From Mycolicibacterium neoaurum (GTDB lineage: Bacteria; Actinomycetota; Actinomycetes; Mycobacteriales; Mycobacteriaceae), in the NCBI RefSeq assembly GCF_036946495.1, contig NZ_JAQIIX010000002.1, forward strand, positions 3,162,001 to 3,226,000: a stretch of 64,000 nt of DNA, in the 5' to 3' direction. Of this stretch, positions 53,168 to 60,994 are shown one piece after another (positions within the stretch are counted from its first letter, which is position 1; the number at the start of each line of letters is the position of its first letter). The position numbers were made by a program, and so were the translations under genes. Under the pieces are notes generated by a model, which saw only the letters and a program-made list of their open reading frames with translations, had not been told where the DNA came from and ran no database searches.

Positions 53168-54181
53168 TCACGCGGTGGGACGCCAGAAACCCTGGAATCC
53201 CTGGCCGGCATTGGTAGTGCGGACGGGGGAGAGCTGGACCGGGTCACCGGCTTCGATCATGGTGTTGTTGCCGACGATCATCGCGACGTGACCGTCCCAG
53301 ACGGCCAGGTCGCCGGGACGCAGCGACCCGGCGTCCACCGCCGCCCCGATGTCCTGTTCCTGGGCCAGCCGCGGGATGTCCAGACCGGCCTCCCGGTAGG
53401 CCCACTGCGTCAGCCCGCTGCAGTCCAGCCCGACCCCGGCCGTCGTGCCACCCCATTGGTAGGGCACCCCGAGCTGGGTGAGGGCGTGGCGCACGGCGCC
53501 GGCCGCCACGGCATTCGGGGCCGCCACCACGCTGCCGTCGGGTAAGCGGACGGCCTCGCCGGCACCGAACTGTGCGGCATCGGGCGCCTCGATCTGCCGG
53601 TGTGCGGTGAGAACCGCGTCGGCGAGCCCGGAACCCGGCCGGGCGCCGGCGGCGGAACCGGCGGCCATTCCGCCGAGGCCGGCCGGTGCGAGCGCGGGTG
53701 AAAGCGCCGGAGCGGATGCGCCGAGGTTCTGCGCACCGCCCGCCAGTTGACCGCGGAGATCGCCGACCAACCCGCGTGCGGCGGCGTGGGCGCGCGCTGC
53801 CTCGTCGGCGAGTACCTCGGTCCCACCGGGTGGGGCGTTCAGCGCGGCGGCCCGCGCTTCGAAGTCGGTGATCAGCCGTTCGAGCTCGGCCCGCGCGCGG
53901 GTGACGGTCCCGGCGGCCTCGCCGACCTCGGCGCCCAGCGCACCGAGATGCTCGGCGAGGGCGTGCAGTGCATCGGAGACCTCGCGCAGATATCCCGATG
54001 CCGCCGATGCGGCCGGGCCGGACCAGGACTGCAGTAGCGCCTCGGCCAGACGGCCGAGTGCCGCGGCGGTCTCGGACAACCGGGAACGCAGCGCGGCGAG
54101 CTCGGCCTCGGGACGCGCGGGTGTGCCCGGCCCGAGCTGTGCGAGCAGAAGATGAAGCGGGGTGCTGAGCGCGATGGGCAT
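53168..54181 (-). CDS. WXG-like domain fused to NlpC/P60 peptidoglycan hydrolase
   Basis: This 337-residue protein has an N-terminal all-helical domain with a WSG turn (W53-S-G55), like WXG100/ESX substrates. An Ala/Gly-rich linker (about 140-200) follows, then a C-terminal C40 peptidase with Cys254 in GLDCSGLTQWAYREAG and His298 in DGHVAMIVGNN. No Sec signal peptide is evident. The upstream gene, one base away, encodes an EspC-like protein with a YxxxD motif. Secretion as a pair by a type VII system is inferred, with cleavage of peptidoglycan stem peptides as the likely activity. Confidence 0.88.
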   Translation of the reverse strand: MPIALSTPLHLLLAQLGPGTPARPEAELAALRSRLSETAAALGRLAEALLQSWSGPAASAASGYLREVSDALHALAEHLGALGAEVGEAAGTVTRARAELERLITDFEARAAALNAPPGGTEVLADEAARAHAAARGLVGDLRGQLAGGAQNLGASAPALSPALAPAGLGGMAAGSAAGARPGSGLADAVLTAHRQIEAPDAAQFGAGEAVRLPDGSVVAAPNAVAAGAVRHALTQLGVPYQWGGTTAGVGLDCSGLTQWAYREAGLDIPRLAQEQDIGAAVDAGSLRPGDLAVWDGHVAMIVGNNTMIEAGDPVQLSPVRTTNAGQGFQGFWRPTA

Positions 54182-54182
54182 G

Positions 54183-54473
54183 TCAGAGCGCGAGCCGCAG
54201 CGCGGAATGCCGGTCGGCTTCGAGATAGTCCGCGGCGGTGCGCGCGGTGGTATCGCCTGCGGTGCCCATGGCGGCCGCGAGCCGATGCGTCAGATCTGCC
54301 GCCGCGTCCAGTGCGCCGGTGAGGGCGGCCACGAAATCGGTCCCGATCGGACCGAGCGCACCGGCGCAGACGGCAGCGGCTCCTGGGAGGTCGGCCGCGA
54401 CCGCGGCGAGGTCGGTGGACAACCGGGCCAGTTCGACGGCCCGGATTCCGAGGGCCGCGGTATCAACGAACAT
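54183..54473 (-). CDS. EspC-like type VII secretion substrate/partner
   Basis: This 96-residue helical protein begins MFVDTAALGIRAVELARLST and ends with YLEAD (Y83-x3-D87), the YxxxD/E type VII signal, followed by a short tail. Length and composition fit the EspC/DUF2580 group. Its stop is one base before the start of the WXG-NlpC/P60 gene, so the two are expressed together and may form a secreted heterodimer. Start ATG 54473; a longer start at 54509 is possible. Confidence 0.75.
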   Translation of the reverse strand: MFVDTAALGIRAVELARLSTDLAAVAADLPGAAAVCAGALGPIGTDFVAALTGALDAAADLTHRLAAAMGTAGDTTARTAADYLEADRHSALRLAL

Positions 54474-54559
54474 GTCGTTATGACGCAGCCGGTGCCGGTT
54501 CGGTTCCATCCGGTTTTCGAGTGTGGGTCCGCCACTGTTGCCGACTAGTCTCTCTGCCC

Positions 54560-55192
54560 ATGGGTCACCTCAGCGTCCAGATCGTCGATCACCCGTTGGC
54601 TGCCGCCCGGCTGACCGCCCTGCGCGATGAGCGCACCGATAACGCGGCCTTCCGGGCGGCGCTGCGGGACCTGACCCTGATGCTGGTCTATGAGGCCACC
54701 CGCGAGGCGGCGGTCGAGTCGATCCCGGTGCGCACCCCGCTGATCGAGACCGCGGGCGCCCGGTTGGCCAATCCGCCGCTGCTGGTGCCGGTGCTGCGGG
54801 CCGGACTGGGCATGGTCGACCAGGCGCATGCGCTGATTCCGGAGGCGCAGGTCGGGTTCGTCGGGATCGCGCGGGACGAGCAGACCCACCAACCCACCCC
54901 CTACCTGGCGTCGCTGCCCGACGATCTGCGCGGCCGTTCGGTTTTCGTGCTCGACCCGATGCTGGCTACCGGCGGATCGATGGCGCACACCCTGGGCCTC
55001 TTGCGTGACCGCAACGCCGACGACATCACCGCCATCTGCGTGGTGTGTGCGCCCGAAGGTATCGCCGCATTGGAGGCGGCGGCGCCCGGCATCCGGCTGA
55101 TCACCGCCGCCGTGGACGATGGATTGAACGAGATCGCTTATATCGTACCGGGATTGGGCGATGCCGGTGACCGTCAGTTCGGTCCGCGCTGA
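54560..55192 (+). CDS. upp: Uracil phosphoribosyltransferase
   Basis: This 210-residue enzyme makes UMP from uracil and PRPP. The PRPP loop is VFVLDPMLATGGSM; the N-terminal VQIVDHPLAAARLTALRDERT, VPVLRAGLGM, and the C-terminal IPGLGDAGDR-type IVPGLGDAGDRQFG uracil-binding end are all present. ATG 54560 gives the family start. It is divergent from the EspC-like gene and abuts the mutase gene tail-to-tail with no gap. Confidence 0.97.
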   Translation: MGHLSVQIVDHPLAAARLTALRDERTDNAAFRAALRDLTLMLVYEATREAAVESIPVRTPLIETAGARLANPPLLVPVLRAGLGMVDQAHALIPEAQVGFVGIARDEQTHQPTPYLASLPDDLRGRSVFVLDPMLATGGSMAHTLGLLRDRNADDITAICVVCAPEGIAALEAAAPGIRLITAAVDDGLNEIAYIVPGLGDAGDRQFGPR

Positions 55193-56767
55193 CTAGAACT
55201 GCTCGACGACCGAGCGCACCGCGGCACCCAGCTCCGCGGCCTCCGCCCGGGCCGCAGCCAGGTCATCGGTACGCGGCCGGCGAATCTCGATATAGGACTT
55301 CAACTTCGGCTCGGTACCCGACGGCCGCACCACCACACGCACCCCGTCGCCGGTGAAGATCAACGCGTCGGTGCGCTGCTGCCCGCGGCGCTGGGCCAGA
55401 TCCTCGACGGTCACCGGCACTGCCGCGAGCTCGGCGGGTGGATCGGCGCGTAGCCGGGCCATCGCGGCATCGGCATCGTCGACGCGTCGGGAGACGGCCA
55501 GCGTCAGGTGCACACCGTGGCGACGGGCCAGGTCGTCGAGCGCCTCGAGCGGGGTACGGCCCTGTGTGCGTAGTGCGGTCACCAGATCGCAAGCCAGCAC
55601 GGCGGCGCTGATGCCGTCCTTGTCCCGCACGGTGTCCGGGTCCACGCAGTGCCCGATGGCCTCCTCGTAGGCGTAGACCAGTCCGTCGCCGGCGCGCGCC
55701 AGCCATTTGAACCCGGTCAGCGTCTCGGCGTGCCGGGCGCCATGGGCTTCGGCGATGGCCGCGAGCATGCGCGAGGACACCACGGTGCTGGCGACCAGTG
55801 CCTGGGCCGGATCGTCATGCTGGGAGAGCAGATAATCGCCCAACAGCCAACCGGTTTCGTCGCCACTGAGCATGCGCCAACCGCTGGGGGTCGGGACGCC
55901 GACGGCGCACCGATCCGCATCGGGGTCCAGCGCGATCGCGATATCGGCGTCCACCTCGGCGGCGAGTGCCAGCAGGCGATCGGTGGCGCCCGGTTCTTCC
56001 GGATTGGGGAAGGCGACTGTCGGGAAGTCCGGATCCGGAGCGAACTGCGAATCCACGACGTGCACATCGTCGATACCGGCCAACGCCAGTGCGTCAAGGG
56101 CGAATTCGCCACCCACGCCGTGCAGCGGGGTCAACGCCACGCGTACCGACCCGGCCGTGCGGCGTACCGCCGCGGCGTGCTCGAGGTACGCGGTGATGAG
56201 GTTGGCGCCGGCGGGCTGCACCGGAACCCGGGCTATCTCGTCGGCATAGGGGGCGCGGGCGACGGTGGACTCGATGTCGCGATCGGTGGGCGAGATGATC
56301 TGCATCCCACCGTCGCCGTACACCTTGTAGCCGTTGTCGGCGGCCGGGTTGTGCGAGGCGGTGATCTGCACCCCGGCGGCCGCGCCGAGCCTGCGGACCG
56401 CGAACGCCACCACCGGGGTCGGTGCCGGTGTGTACAGCTGGATGACGGAGAAACCTTCGGCGGCAAGCACTTCTGCCGCAGCGATGGCGAACTGCTCGGA
56501 ACCGTGTCGGGCGTCGCGGCCCACGACGACCGGTGATCCGCCCAGGCAACTGCCCTTGAGTACCTGCGCCAACGCCCAGGTGGTGCGCAACACGACGGCC
56601 AGGTTCATGGCGTCCGGTCCGCCCCGCACCGGCCCGCGCAATCCCGCGGTGCCGAAGGTCAACGGGTGGGCGAACCGTCGGGCGAGCTCGGCATCATCGC
56701 ACGCGGACAGCTCGGCTGCGGTGACCGGATCCGGGTCGTGGGCGATCCAATCCTGCGGCTGCGTCAT
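55193..56767 (-). CDS. pmmB: PGM2-like alpha-D-phosphohexomutase (pmmB), probable phosphopentomutase
   Basis: This 524-residue mutase has FGTAGLRGPVRGGPDAMN at the start, phosphoserine in GVQITASHNPAADNGYKVYG, metal site DPDADRCAVGVPT, sugar loop GFKWLARA and phosphate loop RPSGTEPKLKSY (in parts). It is annotated phosphomannomutase in M. tuberculosis (Rv3308). The N-terminus, NGYKVY..QIISP and position among deoA, deoD, upp and add fit PGM2-type phosphopentomutase, linking sugar-1-phosphates to pentose phosphates. The ATG overlaps the MarR gene. Confidence 0.93.
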   Translation of the reverse strand: MTQPQDWIAHDPDPVTAAELSACDDAELARRFAHPLTFGTAGLRGPVRGGPDAMNLAVVLRTTWALAQVLKGSCLGGSPVVVGRDARHGSEQFAIAAAEVLAAEGFSVIQLYTPAPTPVVAFAVRRLGAAAGVQITASHNPAADNGYKVYGDGGMQIISPTDRDIESTVARAPYADEIARVPVQPAGANLITAYLEHAAAVRRTAGSVRVALTPLHGVGGEFALDALALAGIDDVHVVDSQFAPDPDFPTVAFPNPEEPGATDRLLALAAEVDADIAIALDPDADRCAVGVPTPSGWRMLSGDETGWLLGDYLLSQHDDPAQALVASTVVSSRMLAAIAEAHGARHAETLTGFKWLARAGDGLVYAYEEAIGHCVDPDTVRDKDGISAAVLACDLVTALRTQGRTPLEALDDLARRHGVHLTLAVSRRVDDADAAMARLRADPPAELAAVPVTVEDLAQRRGQQRTDALIFTGDGVRVVVRPSGTEPKLKSYIEIRRPRTDDLAAARAEAAELGAAVRSVVEQF

Positions 56768-57213
56768 GCCCCGATTGTGCCCGGTTCGGCATCGGCCAGT
56801 TTGCGCAGTACCGGGGCCACCAGCATCAGCAGGTCGAACTCCAGATCGGTGAGGTTCTCCCGCATCGAGCGGTGCAACCAGGCATCGCGTTCGGCACGAT
56901 CGGTGGCCAGCAACCGTGCTCCGGCCTCGGTCAGCTCCACCAGTTGTCTCCTGCGATCGCCGTCGTCGGTGCGGCGCGAGGCGAGGCCCGCGGTGACGAG
57001 TCCGTTGATGCTGTCGGTGAGCGACTGCACCCGCACATGCATCCGTGCGGCGAGCTCGGCGGGGGTGGCCGCCCCGGTGCGGGTCACCTCGGCAAGCACC
57101 TGCATCTGGCTCAGGGTGAGGCCATGGTCGGGCCGATGGCGGCGCAATTGGCGGGCCACGGCCATCACCGACTCACGGAGCTCCGTCGCGGCGGAGCTAT
57201 CGGACGCACTCAT
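56764..57213 (-). CDS. MarR-family transcriptional regulator
   Basis: This 149-residue winged-helix regulator has LTLSQMQVLAEVTRTGAATPAELAARMHVRVQSLTDSINGLVTAGLASRRTDDGDRRRQLVELTEAG (read in parts), the MarR DNA-binding region with wing DGDRR. It is divergent from an AbrB-family membrane protein and overlaps pmmB by ATGA. It probably controls the membrane protein and itself; effector unknown. Confidence 0.93.
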   Translation of the reverse strand: MSASDSSAATELRESVMAVARQLRRHRPDHGLTLSQMQVLAEVTRTGAATPAELAARMHVRVQSLTDSINGLVTAGLASRRTDDGDRRRQLVELTEAGARLLATDRAERDAWLHRSMRENLTDLEFDLLMLVAPVLRKLADAEPGTIGA

Positions 57214-57305
57214 AAACCAAGTTATACCTTATTGATTTTGAGGGTAGACGCTGTTTGCGATCTTCAATTAGCAAGTCCATACTTGTCATATGAGGAGGTG
57301 GCGGG
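57214..57305. promoter_or_regulatory. Divergent MarR/AbrB-family promoter region
   Basis: This 92-bp AT-rich gap contains CAAGT-n4-ACTTG (57272-57285) as a short inverted repeat and a second CAAGT (57218-57222). It also holds a strong GGAGG site (57294-57298) seven bases before the TTG start of the membrane protein gene. Confidence 0.45.
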
Positions 57306-58391
57306 TTGGCTGAGGCGCTGCGTTCAACGGCGAAATGGCTGGTGCTGGCGGTGGTCAGCGTCGGGGTGACCGCGGGATTCACCGCCCTCGGCGTCCCGTC
57401 GGCCGCGCTGTTCGCCGCGCTGGTCGTCGGGATCGGCTTGGCGCTGACGTCGTTCGCGCCGGCCGGCATCCCGCGTCGGGCCGGCATGGCCGCCCAGGGC
57501 GTCCTCGGTGTCTACATCGGGACGATGGTCTCCCCGGGCGCGGCGGCCGCCCTTGGGCCGGACTGGCCGGTCGTCCTGGCGATCGTGGTCGCGACGCTGG
57601 CGCTGAGCGTGCTTGCCGGGGCGTTGTTGGGATTGCGACGCGATATCAGCCCGCTGACGGGGTCACTGGCCCTGACGGCCGGCGGGGCGTCCGGTCTGGT
57701 CGCGATCGCCAGGGATCTCGGCGGTGACGAACGCGTCGTCTCGGTGGTGCAGTATCTGCGGGTCGGGGTGGTGACGGCATCCATGCCGGTGGTGGTGACG
57801 CTGATCTTCCATGCGGACAAGTCGCATCCGGCCGCCTCCCCGCTCGGCGAAACCAGCCCGGCGCCTTGGTATCTCAGCGTCGCGATCATGGCGGCGCTGA
57901 TCATCGTCGGTGCGCTGGTCGGCAGGCTGATCCGGCTACCGGGCGCCGGCCTGCTCGGACCGCTGGCGCTGACCGTCGGCCTTGAGCTCAGCGGCTACTC
58001 GTTCGGTCTGACCGTCCCCGTCGTGCTCGTCCAACTCGGCTACCTGCTGATCGGGTGGCAGGCCGGCCTGGCGTTCACCCGCGAGTCCCTGCGTTCGGTC
58101 GGTCGGGCGCTGCCCGCCGCGCTGGCGCTGATCGTGCTGCTGACCGTCGCCACCGCGGGGCTGGGCGTGCTGCTGGCCCACGTCACCGGTCTGAGCCTGC
58201 TGGAGGGATACCTGGCGACCAGTCCCGGTGGGGTGTACGCGGTCCTGGCCACCGCTGTCGACACCGGTTCCAATGTGACCTTCATCGTCGCGGCCCAGGT
58301 GGTGCGGATCCTGCTGATGCTGTTCGCCGCCCCGTTCCTGGCCAAGGGAATGGCCGCGCTGAGCAGGCGGCGGTCCGTCGCGCACGTCTAA
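57306..58391 (+). CDS. AbrB-family (DUF0145) multi-pass membrane protein
   Basis: This 361-residue protein has about ten helices and an internal duplication: GVYIGTMVSPGAAAAL and LTAGGASGLVAIARDLGGDERVVSVVQYLRV in the first half, YLATSPGGVYAVLATAVDTGSNVTFIVAAQVVR in the second (in parts). This is typical of the AbrB/ammonia-monooxygenase-regulator membrane family, unrelated to the AbrB DNA-binding protein. Function unknown, perhaps transport. The start is TTG 57306, justified by the GAGGAGG ribosome site. The stop overlaps the convergent gene by four bases. Confidence 0.9.
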   Translation: MAEALRSTAKWLVLAVVSVGVTAGFTALGVPSAALFAALVVGIGLALTSFAPAGIPRRAGMAAQGVLGVYIGTMVSPGAAAALGPDWPVVLAIVVATLALSVLAGALLGLRRDISPLTGSLALTAGGASGLVAIARDLGGDERVVSVVQYLRVGVVTASMPVVVTLIFHADKSHPAASPLGETSPAPWYLSVAIMAALIIVGALVGRLIRLPGAGLLGPLALTVGLELSGYSFGLTVPVVLVQLGYLLIGWQAGLAFTRESLRSVGRALPAALALIVLLTVATAGLGVLLAHVTGLSLLEGYLATSPGGVYAVLATAVDTGSNVTFIVAAQVVRILLMLFAAPFLAKGMAALSRRRSVAHV

Positions 58392-59521
58392 CGTCGATCC
58401 AAGCCGGACAGTCGCCGCGCCGCGGCGCGCCGAACGGCGGGCACCGTGCCGGCGATCCGGAGTGCGGCGTTGCGGAGCCTGCGCCGCCCGGGTGGCAGTG
58501 TCGCCAGATCGGTGAGCCGACCCGCCAGTGCGATGACGCTTTCGGCGGTGCTCCTGCGCTCGGCGGCGTACGCATCGAGCAGGCGCTCCGGTGCCCCGTC
58601 CAGTACCCGGTCGAGCGTCTCACCGGCGGCCACCGCGTCCTCGATGCCGAGGTTCATCCCTTGTCCGCCGGCCGGCGAGTGCACGTGGGCGGCATCGCCG
58701 GCCAGCAATATCCGGTCGCTGCGGAAGGCCTCGGCGATGCGGTGATGCACGCGGAAACGCGAACTCCAGACGATCTGCTCGACGACGGCCGGCCTTGCCT
58801 GCGGGCCCCGCTCCTCGAGCAGGCGTTGGACGAAGGCGGCGTTGGGTTCGGCCGGCGCGTCGTCGACCGTCGCCACGATCCGGTGCCGCCCCTCGGGCAG
58901 TGGTGCGACGACCACCAGGCCCGCCGGTGAGAAGTAGAGGATGACCTCCCCGGCGCCGAGGCCCCCGGCCAATCGCACGTCGGCCAGGACGAACGCGTCG
59001 GCGTAGGTGTCACCGGCGAAGCCGATGCCGGCACGCTCGCGCACGGTGCTGTGCAGACCGTCGGCGCCCAGAAGATAGCGGGCGCGGATCTCGCGGCCAT
59101 CGGCGCATACGGCGGCGATGCCGTCGCCATGCTGCGTGACGTCGGTCAGGGTCACCGGCCGCAGCACGTGTCCGCCGAGGTGTTCCAGCCGCTGCAGTAG
59201 CAGGGCCTCGGTATCGGCCTGGGGGATCATCAACGTGTACGGATACGCGGTCGGGAGATCGTCGAACGGCACCTTGAGCAGAGTGGCGTCCCGATCGCGA
59301 ATGCTGAAGGCCGGTACGTGGACGCCGCGGGCAATGAGGTCGGGCGACACCGCGTAGGGAGCGAGTAGTTCCAGGGTGCGGGCGTGGACCACGGCGGCAC
59401 GCGAGGTGTTGGCGCCCTCGGCCTGGTTGTCGATCACCTGGACGCGGCGGCCCCGCTGGGTGAGCACGATGGCGGCGGTCAGCCCGACCGGTCCGGCGCC
59501 GACTATCAGCACATCGTTCAT
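58388..59521 (-). CDS. FAD-dependent aromatic monooxygenase
   Basis: This 377-residue group A flavin monooxygenase has the dinucleotide fold VLIVGAGPVGLTAAIVL, the DG motif LLGADGLHSTVRE and the GD motif ILLAGDAAHVHSPAGGQGMNLGIEDA (in parts). These enzymes hydroxylate phenols, tetracyclines, rifampicin or similar rings; the substrate is unknown. ATG 59521 is chosen because AAAGGAG lies 5 bases upstream; GTG 59527 is too close. It is divergent from a TetR gene, with strong operators between them. Confidence 0.92.
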   Translation of the reverse strand: MNDVLIVGAGPVGLTAAIVLTQRGRRVQVIDNQAEGANTSRAAVVHARTLELLAPYAVSPDLIARGVHVPAFSIRDRDATLLKVPFDDLPTAYPYTLMIPQADTEALLLQRLEHLGGHVLRPVTLTDVTQHGDGIAAVCADGREIRARYLLGADGLHSTVRERAGIGFAGDTYADAFVLADVRLAGGLGAGEVILYFSPAGLVVVAPLPEGRHRIVATVDDAPAEPNAAFVQRLLEERGPQARPAVVEQIVWSSRFRVHHRIAEAFRSDRILLAGDAAHVHSPAGGQGMNLGIEDAVAAGETLDRVLDGAPERLLDAYAAERRSTAESVIALAGRLTDLATLPPGRRRLRNAALRIAGTVPAVRRAAARRLSGLDRR

Positions 59522-59530
59522 CGTCACTCC

Positions 59531-59617
59531 TTTGTCAACATGTGTTGGCCAACAGTTGTTGACAAAGCTATGCGCGGCACGGCAGTAATGTCAACAACCG
59601 TTGGCCTACGATCGTTG
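59531..59617. promoter_or_regulatory. Double TetR operator array
   Basis: CAAC-n4-GTTG occurs at 59536-59547, 59550-59561 and 59592-59603, with a one-mismatch copy (CTAC-n4-GTTG) at 59606-59617. Starts within each pair are 14 bp apart and the pairs 56 bp apart. The first pair forms a 36-bp palindrome (59531-59566) with only two mismatched positions per arm. One pair adjoins each divergent gene. Confidence 0.85.
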
Positions 59618-59619
59618 GC

Positions 59620-60165
59620 ATGAGGCGATCGTCATCCGAGACCAAGGCGGCGATCCTGGCCGCGGCCAGGGAACGCTTCGCCGCCGACGGCTACGAACGC
59701 GGCACCATCCGGGCCATCGCCGGCGACGCCGGCATCGACCCGTCGATGGTCATGCGCTACTTCGGCACCAAGGAGAACCTCTTCGCCGCGGCCGCCGAGT
59801 TCGATCTGGAACTGCCGGATCTGGCCGACATCCCGACCGACGACATCGGCGGTGCGCTCGCATCCCATTTCATCGAGCGGTGGGAGCGCGACGAGGCGCT
59901 GCTCATCCTGCTGCGCGCCGGCGTCACCAACGAGGCGGTGGCCGAACGGATGCGAACGATCTTCGCCGCACAGCTGGCCCCGGTGATCGGCAAGGTCATC
60001 GACGATCCGGCACAGGCGCCCACCCGCGCCGCCCTGGCCGCCACCCAGGTGCTCGGAATGGCGTTGTGCCGCTACGTCCTTGCCTTCCCGCCGCTACGGC
60101 AGATGACGAACGAGGACGTGGTGGCCTGGATCGGACCGACGCTGCAGCGCTATCTGGTGGGCTGA
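59620..60165 (+). CDS. TetR-family regulator of the monooxygenase
   Basis: This 181-residue regulator has a TetR helix-turn-helix (GTIRAIAGDAGIDPSMVMRYFGTKENLF, in parts, about residues 28-52) and a TetR_C-type ligand domain ending WIGPTLQRYLVG. It is divergent from the FAD monooxygenase, with the operator pair directly at its ATG. Substrate-induced derepression of the monooxygenase and autoregulation are inferred. Confidence 0.95.
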   Translation: MRRSSSETKAAILAAARERFAADGYERGTIRAIAGDAGIDPSMVMRYFGTKENLFAAAAEFDLELPDLADIPTDDIGGALASHFIERWERDEALLILLRAGVTNEAVAERMRTIFAAQLAPVIGKVIDDPAQAPTRAALAATQVLGMALCRYVLAFPPLRQMTNEDVVAWIGPTLQRYLVG

Positions 60166-60181
60166 GCTCGGTCGGGTCGGT

Positions 60182-60976
60182 TCAGATCCGTTCGATGACC
60201 GCCGCCAGCAGTGCACCCATCCGGGTCGCCGACTGCCGGCCCGCCTCCAGTACCTCTTCGTGGTTGAGCGGCTGGCCGGTCATCCCGGCAGCCAGATTGG
60301 TCACCAGCGAGATGCCCAGGACCGCGGCGCCTGCGGCCCGGGCCGCGATCGTCTCGTGCACCGTCGACATGCCGACCAGGTCGGCGCCGATCGTGCGCAG
60401 CATCCGGATCTCCGCGGGTGTCTCATAGTGTGGGCCCGGCAGGCCGGCATATACGCCCTCGGCCAGGTCGGGATCGATATCCCGCGCCGCGGCACGCAGC
60501 GCGGGGGAGTAGGCGTCCACCAGATCGACGAACTGCGCACCCACCAGCGGCGAGCGCGCGGTCAGGTTCAGGTGGTCGGAGATCAGCACCGGTTGCCCGA
60601 CGGACATGTCGGCGCGCAGGCCCCCGGCGGCATTGGTCAAGATGACAGTGCCCACTCCGGCCGCGCACGCCGTGCGCACGGGATGCACGACATGGCGGAG
60701 GTCGTGTCCCTCGTAGGCGTGGATCCGCCCCACCAGCACCAGAACCCGGTGCCCGCCGATGCGCAGCGAGTGCACCTGACCGCTGTGCCCGGCCGCGGTG
60801 GGCGGGGTGAAACCCGGCAGGTCGGCCATCGGCAGGGACGCGGTCGGTGCACCGAGCGCGGTCAGCGCCGGCGCCCACCCCGAGCCGAGGATGACGGCGA
60901 CATCATGGGTGGACTCACCGGTGCGCTCACCGATCGCTTGGGCGGCGGCATCGGCGGCCGACTGAGCATCAGACAC
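60182..60976 (-). CDS. deoD: Purine nucleoside phosphorylase
   Basis: This 264-residue trimeric-type PNP phosphorolyses inosine and guanosine. Phosphate and base-binding blocks are VAVILGSGWAPAL, GRIHAYEGHDLRHVVHPVR, LTNAAGGLRADM, PGPHYETPAEIRML and GMSTVHETIAAR, followed by VTNLAAGM. GTG 60976 gives a length near that of Rv3307. It is divergent from amiB1 (18-bp gap) and convergent with the TetR gene. Confidence 0.97.
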   Translation of the reverse strand: MSDAQSAADAAAQAIGERTGESTHDVAVILGSGWAPALTALGAPTASLPMADLPGFTPPTAAGHSGQVHSLRIGGHRVLVLVGRIHAYEGHDLRHVVHPVRTACAAGVGTVILTNAAGGLRADMSVGQPVLISDHLNLTARSPLVGAQFVDLVDAYSPALRAAARDIDPDLAEGVYAGLPGPHYETPAEIRMLRTIGADLVGMSTVHETIAARAAGAAVLGISLVTNLAAGMTGQPLNHEEVLEAGRQSATRMGALLAAVIERI

Positions 60977-60994
60977 GAGTGAGATACTGCCAGG

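Noticed and set aside
57272..57285. CAAGT-n4-ACTTG as the definite MarR operator
   Set aside because: The arms are only 5 bp and a similar half-site occurs nearby by chance in AT-rich sequence; it is noted only as a possible site.
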